Part shown: positions 57,639 through 64,000 of the stretch, piece after piece
Layout: the number at the start of each line of letters is the position of its first letter
Position numbering within the stretch: the first letter of the stretch is position 1
Assembly (NCBI RefSeq): GCF_900099995.1
Contig: NZ_FNCZ01000001.1
Span: 1,550,001-1,614,000, forward strand
Direction: 5' to 3'
Origin: Winogradskyella thalassocola
Lineage (GTDB): Bacteria; Bacteroidota; Bacteroidia; Flavobacteriales; Flavobacteriaceae
Length of the DNA stretch: 64,000 nt
Translations under genes and position numbers: made by a program
The notes under the pieces: generated by a model
What the model saw: only the letters and a program-made list of their open reading frames with translations
Told to the model about the DNA's origin: nothing
Databases searched by the model: none

Positions 57639-58667
57639 TTATTTAATCAATATACTTTTGTATTTAGGTAAGTTTTTAAGCACTATTCCTGTACCTCTTA
57701 CTACAGCTCTTAATGGATCTTCTGCAATATAAACAGGTAGATCTGTTTTTTGAGATAGACGTTTGTCTAAACCTCTTAACATAGACCCGCCACCTGCTAA
57801 ATAAATTCCGGTATTGTAAATGTCTGCGGCTAATTCTGGAGGTGTTTGAGATAGTGTCTCCATTACAGAATCTTCAATACGCAAAATAGATTTGTCTAAT
57901 GCTTTGGCAATTTCACGATACGAAATCTGAACTTGCTTTGGTTTTCCTGTTAATAAATCACGACCTTGAACACTCATGTCTTCTGGAGGTAACTCTAAAT
58001 CTTCAGTAGCTGCACCAATTTGAATTTTAATTTTTTCAGCAGTTCTGTCACCAACATATAAATTGTGTTGGGTTCTCATATAATAGATAATATCATTTGT
58101 AAAGACATCACCTGCAACTTTTACAGATTTATCACAAACAATACCTCCAAGGGCAATAACTGCAATTTCGGTAGTTCCACCACCAATATCTACAATCATG
58201 TTTCCTTTTGGTTGCATAATATCAATACCTATACCAATAGCAGCTGCCATTGGTTCGTGTATTAAATAGACTTCTTTTCCATTAACACGCTCACAAGATT
58301 CTTTTACCGCTCGCATTTCTACTTCTGTAATTCCAGAAGGAATACAAACTACCATGCGCAATGCTGGATTAAAAAACTTCTTCTTTAACGCAGGAATGTT
58401 TTTTATAAACATGCTAATCATTTGCTCAGAAGCATCAAAATCGGCAATAACTCCGTCTTTTAACGGGCGAATAGTTTTAATATTCTCGTGCGTTTTTCCT
58501 TGCATCATGTTGGCTTCTTTACCAACTGCTATGATTTTTCCGCTAATGCGGTCTCTTGCGACTATCGATGGATTATCAACAACAACTTTGTCATTGTGTA
58601 TTATCAGTGTATTTGCGGTTCCTAAATCTATGGCTATTTCTTCCGTTAGGAAATCAAAAAATCCCAT
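57639..58667 (-). CDS. mreB: Rod shape-determining protein MreB
   Basis: A 342-residue bacterial actin. Phosphate-binding LGTANTLIIHNDKVV, VCIPSGITEVEMRAV, EPMAAAIGIG, DIGGGTTEIAVIALGGIV and TGIYLAGGGSMLRGLDKRL are all canonical. It polymerises under the membrane and directs side-wall synthesis. First of the mreB-mreC-mreD-mrdA-rodA run; purH is upstream with its own terminator. A non-perfect -7 box precedes it. Confidence 0.96.
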   Translation of the reverse strand: MGFFDFLTEEIAIDLGTANTLIIHNDKVVVDNPSIVARDRISGKIIAVGKEANMMQGKTHENIKTIRPLKDGVIADFDASEQMISMFIKNIPALKKKFFNPALRMVVCIPSGITEVEMRAVKESCERVNGKEVYLIHEPMAAAIGIGIDIMQPKGNMIVDIGGGTTEIAVIALGGIVCDKSVKVAGDVFTNDIIYYMRTQHNLYVGDRTAEKIKIQIGAATEDLELPPEDMSVQGRDLLTGKPKQVQISYREIAKALDKSILRIEDSVMETLSQTPPELAADIYNTGIYLAGGGSMLRGLDKRLSQKTDLPVYIAEDPLRAVVRGTGIVLKNLPKYKSILIK

Positions 58668-58838
58668 GTGCTGTTCTTAATTATTTGGGTTATTTGTGTC
58701 TTATTTTAAAGACTATCTGTAAAAGTAGTAAAATATACGTTATTTATATGTTTAAAGATGTTTATTGCTAAACTTTTTTTGTTTTTTCTTTTACTTTACT
58801 TATAAAATAAATTAGAGAAGGGTTTTGGTAAAAAAAAA

Positions 58839-58880
58839 GAACCCAAAATAAAGATGGATTACATCTTAATTCTGGGTTCT
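58839..58880 (-). terminator. Terminator of purH
   Basis: AGAACCCA (58839-58846) pairs with TGGGTTCT (58873-58880). The minus strand continues into a T run, so purH transcripts should mostly end before mreB. Confidence 0.8.
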
Positions 58881-58892
58881 AAAATGAAGTTT

Positions 58893-60422
58893 TTAATGTT
58901 TAAAATGACGTGTGCCTGTCATTACCATAGCGACATTATTTTCATTGCAATAGTCAATACTTAATTGGTCTTTTATAGAACCTCCTGGTTGAATTACAGC
59001 AGTAATACCAGCATTGTCTGCAATCTCTACACAATCTGGAAAAGGGAAGAATGCATCACTTGCCATTACCGAGCCTTTTAAATCAAATTTAAAGGATTGC
59101 GCTTTATGAATCGCTTGGTTTAACGCGTCAACACGACTGGTCTGACCGGTTCCACTAGCGCATAACTGTTTATTTTTTACTAAAACAATTGTATTAGATT
59201 TTGTGTGTTTGCAAATTTTTGAAGCAAAGATTAAATCGTCTAATTCATTTGAGGTAGCCGTTGTTGTGGTAACCGATTTTAAACCTTCAAGTGTATCTGT
59301 TATATTGTTTCTGTCTTGAACTAAAACACCATTTAAACAACTTCTAACGTTGGTTTGTGGCATCTCTATATCTTTTAAAATTAAAAGGATTCTGTTTTTC
59401 TTTCCTTTTAAAATTTCTAAAGCCTCTGGTGAAAAAGAAGGTGCAATAACGACCTCACAGAATAGTTTATGAATTTCTTCAGCAGTAGCTATATCTATTT
59501 CCGAATTACTAATTAAAACTCCTCCAAACGCAGAAACTGGATCGCCTGCTAAAGCATCGACATAGGCTTGGTGTAAGCTCTCGCGTTGCGCTAAACCACA
59601 TGCGTTATTGTGTTTTAAAACAGCAAATGTTGGTGCGTCGTTTTTAAATTCTAGCATTAAATTTACGGCGGCATCTACATCTAAAAGATTGTTGTAGCTT
59701 AATTCCTTTCCATGTAATTTTGTGAAAATTTCATCAAAATCTCCGAAGAAAAAACCTTTTTGATGTGGATTCTCGCCATATCGTAAAACCTTGCCTTTAT
59801 TTTCTGAAATTTTTAAAGTCGGAATTTCTTGGTTTTTATTGAAGTAATTAAAAATAGCTGAATCGTAATGCGAAGACACATTAAATGCTTTTGCAGCAAA
59901 TTGTTTTCTGTCGTCTTCTGATGTTTCACCATTTTTAGTTTCTAATAATTCTAAAAATTCAGCATAATCGACAACTGAAGATACACAAGTGACATCAGCA
60001 TAATTTTTAGCTGCTGCTCTAATTAAAGAAATACCTCCAATATCAATTTTTTCAATAATATCTTGGTTGCTCGCTCCTGAAGCAACTGTTTTTTCAAAAG
60101 GATATAAATCGACGATAACAACATCGATTTGTGGAATGTCAAATTCTTTTAATTCGGCAACATCACCTTCGTGATTTTGACGATTTAAGATACCTCCAAA
60201 AACTTTAGGGTGTAATGTTTTTACACGTCCGCCAAGTATAGACGGATAAGATGTTACATCTTCGACCGGCACGACGTTGATGCCTAAATCTTTAATGAAT
60301 TTTTCAGTGCCTCCTGTGGAATAAATCGTAACGTTGAGGTCGTTTAGTTTTTTTACGATTGGTGCTAATCCGTCTTTACTAAATACAGAGATTAGTGCAG
60401 ACGAAATGGTTTTGTTGCTCAT
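58893..60422 (-). CDS. purH: Bifunctional AICAR transformylase/IMP cyclohydrolase
   Basis: A 509-residue enzyme catalysing the last two steps of IMP synthesis. The N-terminal MGS-like IMP cyclohydrolase domain begins ISSALISVFSKDGLAPIVKKLNDL and includes STGGT and ILGGRVKTLHPKVFGGIL. The C-terminal AICAR transformylase domain has LRYGENPHQKG, VLKHNNACGLA with catalytic Lys-His, DPVSAFGG, and AFFPFPDCVEIADNAGITAVIQPGGSIKD. Start ATG 60422; the frame upstream runs into the -7 box. It stands before the mre cluster. Confidence 0.96.
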   Translation of the reverse strand: MSNKTISSALISVFSKDGLAPIVKKLNDLNVTIYSTGGTEKFIKDLGINVVPVEDVTSYPSILGGRVKTLHPKVFGGILNRQNHEGDVAELKEFDIPQIDVVIVDLYPFEKTVASGASNQDIIEKIDIGGISLIRAAAKNYADVTCVSSVVDYAEFLELLETKNGETSEDDRKQFAAKAFNVSSHYDSAIFNYFNKNQEIPTLKISENKGKVLRYGENPHQKGFFFGDFDEIFTKLHGKELSYNNLLDVDAAVNLMLEFKNDAPTFAVLKHNNACGLAQRESLHQAYVDALAGDPVSAFGGVLISNSEIDIATAEEIHKLFCEVVIAPSFSPEALEILKGKKNRILLILKDIEMPQTNVRSCLNGVLVQDRNNITDTLEGLKSVTTTTATSNELDDLIFASKICKHTKSNTIVLVKNKQLCASGTGQTSRVDALNQAIHKAQSFKFDLKGSVMASDAFFPFPDCVEIADNAGITAVIQPGGSIKDQLSIDYCNENNVAMVMTGTRHFKH

Positions 60423-60448
60423 AATGTTGTGTTGTGTTTTAGATGCTG

Positions 60449-60456
60449 CAAAAGTA
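60449..60456 (-). promoter_or_regulatory. -7 box of purH promoter
   Basis: Minus strand TACTTTTG, a perfect TAnnTTTG box 26 bases before ATG 60422; it overlaps the in-frame upstream extension and so supports the shorter start. Confidence 0.6.
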
Positions 60457-60566
60457 CGTATATTCAAAAAGAAAAGCTCGATGCGAAAACGAGTTTCTTT
60501 AAGTTTTTTGTAACAATATATTGTTGAAAACGTCCTATCTTTAAAATGTTTTAAAACAAACCTTGC

Positions 60567-61820
60567 ATGCTGGTCTATTTACGTTTACTAAAAGAGAGTT
60601 TTTCATTCGCCATAAATGCACTTCGTACTAATAAACTCAGGACATTCTTGTCACTTTTAGGGGTTACGGTAGGGATATTTTCTATTATAGCGGTGTTGGC
60701 AGCTGTTGATTCACTTGATAAAACGATTCAAGGGCAATTAAGTTCATTAGATAGTAATACTATGTATTTGGCAAATATGTCTTTTGGACCAACGGATGTA
60801 CCACGTTGGCAAAGAGAAACTTTTGATGAGGTGTCTTATAACGAATACAAAACTATAAAATCGTCTATAGCTGATGCAGAGCATGTGGCTTTACAGTTAT
60901 TTGTAAAACGTGAAAATATTAGATACGAATCGGAATTGGTAAGTAGTGTTAATACTGTTGTGGTATCACATGAGTTTATCGATATTCAGGTTATGGAATT
61001 TGAAAAAGGCCGTTTTTATAACGAATCTGAATCTAATGCTGGAAGACCTGTTGTAGTTATTGGTTCTGAGATTTCAAAATCACTTTTTGGAGAACTTGAG
61101 CCAATCGGTAAGAAGGTACGCCTCTATGGTCAGAAATTTACAGTTATTGGAGTCGTTAAAAAAGAAGGCTCAGGCTTATTTGGGGATAGTAATGATGTTT
61201 CTATTTTTCTTCCAGCAAACTATGTTAGAAATAGATATGGAGATAATAATCCATTTATGAAGTATATCGTTATCATTAAGCCAGAAAAAGATGCTGATAT
61301 TGAAGGTGTAAAAGCTGAAATCACTCAAGTAATGCGTAATAAGAGAGGCTTAAAGCCAGATGAAATAGATACATTTTTTATAAGTGTTATTTCTGGTTTA
61401 CAGGATGTTATAGATACGATTATTGGAAGTTTAAATTTAATCGGATGGGTTATTAGTGGTTTTTCTCTTTTAGTTGGAGGTTTCGGAATTGCTAATATTA
61501 TGTTTGTAAGTGTTAAGGAGCGTACTAATCTTATAGGTATTCAGAAGTCCTTAGGTGCTAAGAATAAGTTTATACTATTTCAGTTTTTATTTGAGGCCGT
61601 TATACTCGCTGTAGTTGGTGGTTTGGTAGGGTTGTTTTTAGTGTGGATAGGAACTATAATTGGAAGTAATCTTACGGAAGATTTTGAATTTGTGCTTTCA
61701 CCTCAAAATATGGCGCTTGGATTTTTTATATCTTCTATAATAGGGTTGATTTCTGGAGTGATACCTGCATTAACGGCATCACGATTAGATCCTGTAGAGG
61801 CTATACGAACTGGAATGTAA
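60567..61820 (+). CDS. MacB-like ABC transporter permease
   Basis: A 417-residue permease with an N-terminal transmembrane helix (LSLLGVTVGIFSIIAVLAAVDS), a periplasmic MacB_PCD domain (about 45-255) and the FtsX permease domain with three C-terminal helices ending in SGVIPALTASRLDPVEAIRTGM, the usual MacB ending. It pairs with an ATP-binding protein, absent from this window, to export lipids, peptides or lipoproteins by mechanotransmission. Substrate unknown. It is divergent from purH. Confidence 0.9.
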   Translation: MLVYLRLLKESFSFAINALRTNKLRTFLSLLGVTVGIFSIIAVLAAVDSLDKTIQGQLSSLDSNTMYLANMSFGPTDVPRWQRETFDEVSYNEYKTIKSSIADAEHVALQLFVKRENIRYESELVSSVNTVVVSHEFIDIQVMEFEKGRFYNESESNAGRPVVVIGSEISKSLFGELEPIGKKVRLYGQKFTVIGVVKKEGSGLFGDSNDVSIFLPANYVRNRYGDNNPFMKYIVIIKPEKDADIEGVKAEITQVMRNKRGLKPDEIDTFFISVISGLQDVIDTIIGSLNLIGWVISGFSLLVGGFGIANIMFVSVKERTNLIGIQKSLGAKNKFILFQFLFEAVILAVVGGLVGLFLVWIGTIIGSNLTEDFEFVLSPQNMALGFFISSIIGLISGVIPALTASRLDPVEAIRTGM

Positions 61821-61918
61821 TTTCGTACATTCTCAATATTTAATATATAAATTCTAAAAGAATCTTTATTGGATAACCTTTACTCAGTTTAACTGTTATT
61901 ACAGTACTAATGATGGTT

Positions 61919-62377
61919 TTATTTTAATAAAGAAGAAACTTCTTTACAAACAAACTCTAAAAATCGCTCGTCTGCTTCAGAAAATGGATCTGGTGTATTA
62001 GAGTCAATATCTATTTGACCTACGTTTTCATTATTTAGAAAAATAGGAATCACAATTTCAGCTTTAACTGTAATACTACAAGCAATATAATTATCTTGAG
62101 CAGCCACATCTGGAACCACAAAATTCTGATTACTTATTGCAACTTGTCCACAAATACCTTTTCCAAACGGAATAATAATATGGTCTGTTGGCTCACCTAC
62201 GTAAGGACCTAATTTTAATTCGTCTTTATCTCCATTTTTAAAGTAAAAACCAACCCAATTATAATAACTTATATTTGCTTCTAGAGTTTCGCAAATCTTT
62301 AATAGACGTTGATCAACACTAAGGTTTTCTTGTGCTACAATTGATTTGATTTCAGGTTTTAAGTCGTGTAAATTCAT
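61919..62377 (-). CDS. GAF domain protein, free methionine-(R)-sulfoxide reductase-like
   Basis: A 152-residue GAF protein of the fRMsr/YebR family, reducing free Met-R-sulfoxide. Start ATG 62377 (MNLHDLKPEIKSIV); an upstream in-frame region spans the -7 box. Conserved features: ISYYNWVGFYF, LGPYVGEP, IPFGKGICGQVA with C76, DNYIACSITVKAEIVIP with C100, and GQIDIDSNTPDPFSEADERFLE. Spacing matches E. coli C94 and C118; the first redox Cys (C84 there) appears as His66. It protects methionine from oxidation in the cytosol. Convergent with the ABC permease. Confidence 0.85.
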   Translation of the reverse strand: MNLHDLKPEIKSIVAQENLSVDQRLLKICETLEANISYYNWVGFYFKNGDKDELKLGPYVGEPTDHIIIPFGKGICGQVAISNQNFVVPDVAAQDNYIACSITVKAEIVIPIFLNNENVGQIDIDSNTPDPFSEADERFLEFVCKEVSSLLK

Positions 62378-62396
62378 AGGTGTAAAAAACTTTTTG

Positions 62397-62404
62397 CAAA
62401 AGTA
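62397..62404 (-). promoter_or_regulatory. -7 box of fRMsr-like gene
   Basis: Minus strand TACTTTTG, a perfect TAnnTTTG box 19 bases before ATG 62377, overlapping the in-frame upstream extension. Confidence 0.6.
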
Positions 62405-62469
62405 TCTAAAATACACTGTTTTAAAATGCTGTTTTTATAAATTTAACAACAAACTAACATTAGGAATTT

Positions 62470-63021
62470 TTGAAGGCGCTTTTAGTAAAATATAAATCTG
62501 TAATTCGTTTTATCGTCACTTTTTTGGCGGTATATGGGGCTTTGACTATTGGTTATAATGTGTACTTAAATGTATCTCATGGTTCTGTGTTTTACCCAGA
62601 TTATTTAACCAATTTGGTAGCAGAACAAACCAATGCTTTATTAAATGGTTTGGGTTATGAGGCGAGTATTACTCCACATCCCAATGAACCTTCAATGAAA
62701 ATTATTATCAATGAAAAATACGTGGCACGTGTTATAGAAGGTTGTAATGCTATAAGTATTATCATTTTGTTTTTATCTTTTATAGTCGCTTTTGCAGGCA
62801 AGCTTAAAACCACTTTATTATATGGGTTAGCTGGAAGCATTATTATTTATGCTTTCAATTTAATTCGAATTGTAATTTTATCTGTAGGACTCTATCATTA
62901 CCCTTGGAGAAGAGAAATTCTGCATACCGTTATTTTTCCAATGTTAATTTATGGAACCGTTTTTCTTCTTTGGATGGTTTGGGTGAATCGATTTTCTAAA
63001 AAAGCGAAGTCTAATGCGTAA
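62470..63021 (+). CDS. xrtF: Exosortase family protein XrtF
   Basis: A 183-residue polytopic membrane transpeptidase-like protein. The exosortase catalytic triad is visible: C92 (VIEGCNAISI), R133 (FNLIRIVIL) and H152 (EILHTVIFP), each at the edge of a transmembrane helix. XrtF is the flavobacterial exosortase class and processes C-terminal sorting signals of envelope proteins. The start is TTG 62470 (MKALLVKYKSVIRF), matching the family N-terminus. It overlaps the next gene, its system-associated partner, by 8 bases. Confidence 0.92.
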   Translation: MKALLVKYKSVIRFIVTFLAVYGALTIGYNVYLNVSHGSVFYPDYLTNLVAEQTNALLNGLGYEASITPHPNEPSMKIIINEKYVARVIEGCNAISIIILFLSFIVAFAGKLKTTLLYGLAGSIIIYAFNLIRIVILSVGLYHYPWRREILHTVIFPMLIYGTVFLLWMVWVNRFSKKAKSNA

Positions 63022-63442
63022 ATTAATTACCTATAGTTTAGTCGGAGTATTACTACTATTATTAATCTTAATTAGGGCTTATGAAGACGTACTGTTTTAC
63101 GATCCCTATTTAACGTTTTTTGAAAATGATTATTTGTATTTGGATAGTCCAAGACGAGAAATAGCAAAGTTAGTCTTGTTTACAACATTGCGTTATGTTT
63201 TAAATACTGTAATCTCATTGGGGATTTTGTATCTTATTTTTAAAGATAAAAGTATTGTCAAGTTTTCAGTATTAGTTTTTGCCGTGGCTTATGTTTTATT
63301 GCTAATTCCATTTTTATATTTTGTTATAAATCCAAACCAGGAAGATTACTATTTGTTTTTTAATATTAGACGCTTTTTAATCCAACCTATTGGTTTAATT
63401 CTGCTATTTCCAGCATTTTATTACTATAAATTGAATCGTTAA
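63014..63442 (+). CDS. Exosortase F system-associated membrane protein
   Basis: A 142-residue protein with about four hydrophobic helices (LITYSLVGVLLLLLILIRAYED, LRYVLNTVISLGILYLIF, FSVLVFAVAYVLLLIPFLYFVI, LIQPIGLILLFPAFYYY). The LFYDPYLTFFENDYLYLDSPRREIAKL segment between the first two helices matches the partner gene that follows xrtF in Flavobacteriaceae. It overlaps xrtF by 8 bases and is therefore coupled. Function is presumed to support XrtF; mechanism unknown. Confidence 0.85.
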   Translation: MRKLITYSLVGVLLLLLILIRAYEDVLFYDPYLTFFENDYLYLDSPRREIAKLVLFTTLRYVLNTVISLGILYLIFKDKSIVKFSVLVFAVAYVLLLIPFLYFVINPNQEDYYLFFNIRRFLIQPIGLILLFPAFYYYKLNR

Positions 63443-63479
63443 TATTGTATCTAGAGCATTTTATAGTTTAATAATTTTG

Positions 63480-63487
63480 TAGCTTTG
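63480..63487 (+). promoter_or_regulatory. -7 box four bases upstream of a GTG start
   Basis: TAGCTTTG, a perfect TAnnTTTG box; CATC then GTG follow, the same layout as at tatA. It implies a leaderless or nearly leaderless transcript. Confidence 0.5.
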
Positions 63488-63491
63488 CATC

Positions 63492-63905
63492 GTGAAATTT
63501 TCATATCTACATAAAACCTTTTCTGTTGCACTATCATTTTTGGTATTGTTTTCTACATTATCATTAACTATTGATAAGCACTTTTGTGGAGATGTTTTAA
63601 TTGATGTTGCCATTTTTTCCGAAAGTAAAACATGTGGAATGGAAGTTTCAAAAACGGAACAGACAGATGTAATTGAAAAAAGTTGTTGTAAAAATGAAAT
63701 AGATGTTATTGAAGGAATTTCGGATTTAACTATTAATTCATTTGAAGATTTTGATTTAATTCAACAGCAAGTATTATTTGCCTATAGTTATTCTTACATT
63801 AATCTTTTTGAAGGTTTGCCAAACTTGGTCATTCCTCATAGTGATTATTTACCACCAACATTAGTTGAAGATATCCATCTTTTAGATGAAGTTTACCTCA
63901 TTTGA
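63492..63905 (+). CDS. HYC_CC_PP-type secreted protein
   Basis: A 137-residue protein starting at GTG 63492. An N-terminal signal or anchor (FSVALSFLVLFSTLSLTI, about 10-27) precedes KHFCGDVL, then CGMEV, the double cysteine SCCKNE, and finally DYLPPTLVED, the motif series after which the HYC_CC_PP family is named. Such proteins often lie next to copper or other heavy-metal transport genes, and the cysteines may bind metal. The gene that follows begins only at the very end of this window, so the context cannot be verified. Confidence 0.8.
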   Translation: MKFSYLHKTFSVALSFLVLFSTLSLTIDKHFCGDVLIDVAIFSESKTCGMEVSKTEQTDVIEKSCCKNEIDVIEGISDLTINSFEDFDLIQQQVLFAYSYSYINLFEGLPNLVIPHSDYLPPTLVEDIHLLDEVYLI

Positions 63906-63934
63906 TTCAGTTATAACCCTTAGTGAAAAAGGAA

Positions 63935-63950
63935 GCACATACTTATGTGC
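63935..63950 (+). promoter_or_regulatory. Palindrome GCACATA-CT-TATGTGC upstream of the last gene
   Basis: A perfect 7-bp inverted repeat with a 2-bp centre located 29 bases upstream of the next ATG. It could be an operator or a small leader hairpin; with no T run it is not a terminator. Confidence 0.35.
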
Positions 63951-63978
63951 AAGTCGTTATACCTGAAATTCAAACAAA

Positions 63979-64000
63979 TGAAAAAATATTTAATTATAAA
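63979..64000 (+). CDS. Start of a truncated gene at the window edge
   Basis: ATG at 63979 opens a frame reading MKKYLII before the window ends, consistent with a signal peptide start of a secreted or outer-membrane protein. Too short to identify. Confidence 0.35.

Overview
The window looks like chromosomal DNA of a marine-type member of the Flavobacteriaceae (Bacteroidota). The base composition is AT-rich. Several secreted proteins end in type IX secretion (T9SS) sorting domains. An exosortase XrtF module is present. Purine-rich Shine-Dalgarno sites are essentially absent, and perfect copies of the Bacteroidota -7 promoter box TAnnTTTG stand upstream of many genes. I cannot name the genus. 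I saw no tRNA, rRNA, CRISPR array, prophage or full insertion sequence.

Layout. 1-5.0 kb: tandem secreted T9SS proteins whose upstream regions are copies of one another and carry a candidate LytTR-type operator, then a small lipoprotein. 5.1-12.5 kb: housekeeping genes (DUF423 protein, methyltransferase, methionine aminopeptidase, CoA-transferase, HAD hydrolase, phosphoglycerate mutase) interrupted by a GxxExxY nuclease-fold gene framed by inverted decamer repeats. 12.6-20.1 kb: PepE, two carboxypeptidase-regulatory-like secreted proteins, DUF6702 protein, M1 peptidase, TatA and a subtilisin-like lipoprotein. 20.1-30.6 kb: a long leftward run built around kynurenine catabolism. In transcription order it is kynureninase, kynurenine 3-monooxygenase, RidA-type deaminase, an unknown secreted protein, aminomuconate-semialdehyde dehydrogenase, GIY-YIG protein, SDR, 3-hydroxyanthranilate dioxygenase, ACMS decarboxylase, O-methyltransferase and a HipA-like kinase/DUF3037 pair. 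Together these would convert kynurenine through 3-hydroxyanthranilate and aminomuconate towards central metabolism. Tryptophan dioxygenase and formamidase are not in the window.

30.7-42.7 kb: a membrane histidine kinase, a structured small-RNA candidate, a lipoprotein, a methyltransferase, MsrA, a coiled-coil protein with Nif3, LpxK, a TPR hybrid histidine kinase, GAPDH and lipoyl synthase. 43.0-50.2 kb: two ECF sigma factors (one with an anti-sigma factor), a glycosyltransferase, aquaporin, MurB, an aminotransferase and a DUF1573 protein. 50.3-60.4 kb: ValS, then the cell-shape cluster purH-mreB-mreC-mreD-mrdA-rodA read leftwards. 60.5-64.0 kb: an ABC permease, a free-methionine-sulfoxide-reductase-like GAF protein, the XrtF exosortase pair and a HYC_CC_PP-type protein.

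The strongest unexplained structure is a pair of one-gene cassettes, each a small nuclease-fold gene filling the space between inverted palindromic repeats: GxxExxY at 6330-6812 and GIY-YIG at 24616-24992. The second has a gene-less copy with identical ends at 29219-29276 inside the same operon. Other points worth following are a structured small-RNA candidate at about 32128-32245, a heptamer tandem repeat beginning in the kmo stop codon, an SDR without its catalytic Tyr/Lys, and a subtilase with Gly in place of the oxyanion Asn. Many apparent TTG start codons lie inside -7 promoter boxes, and I moved those gene starts downstream.
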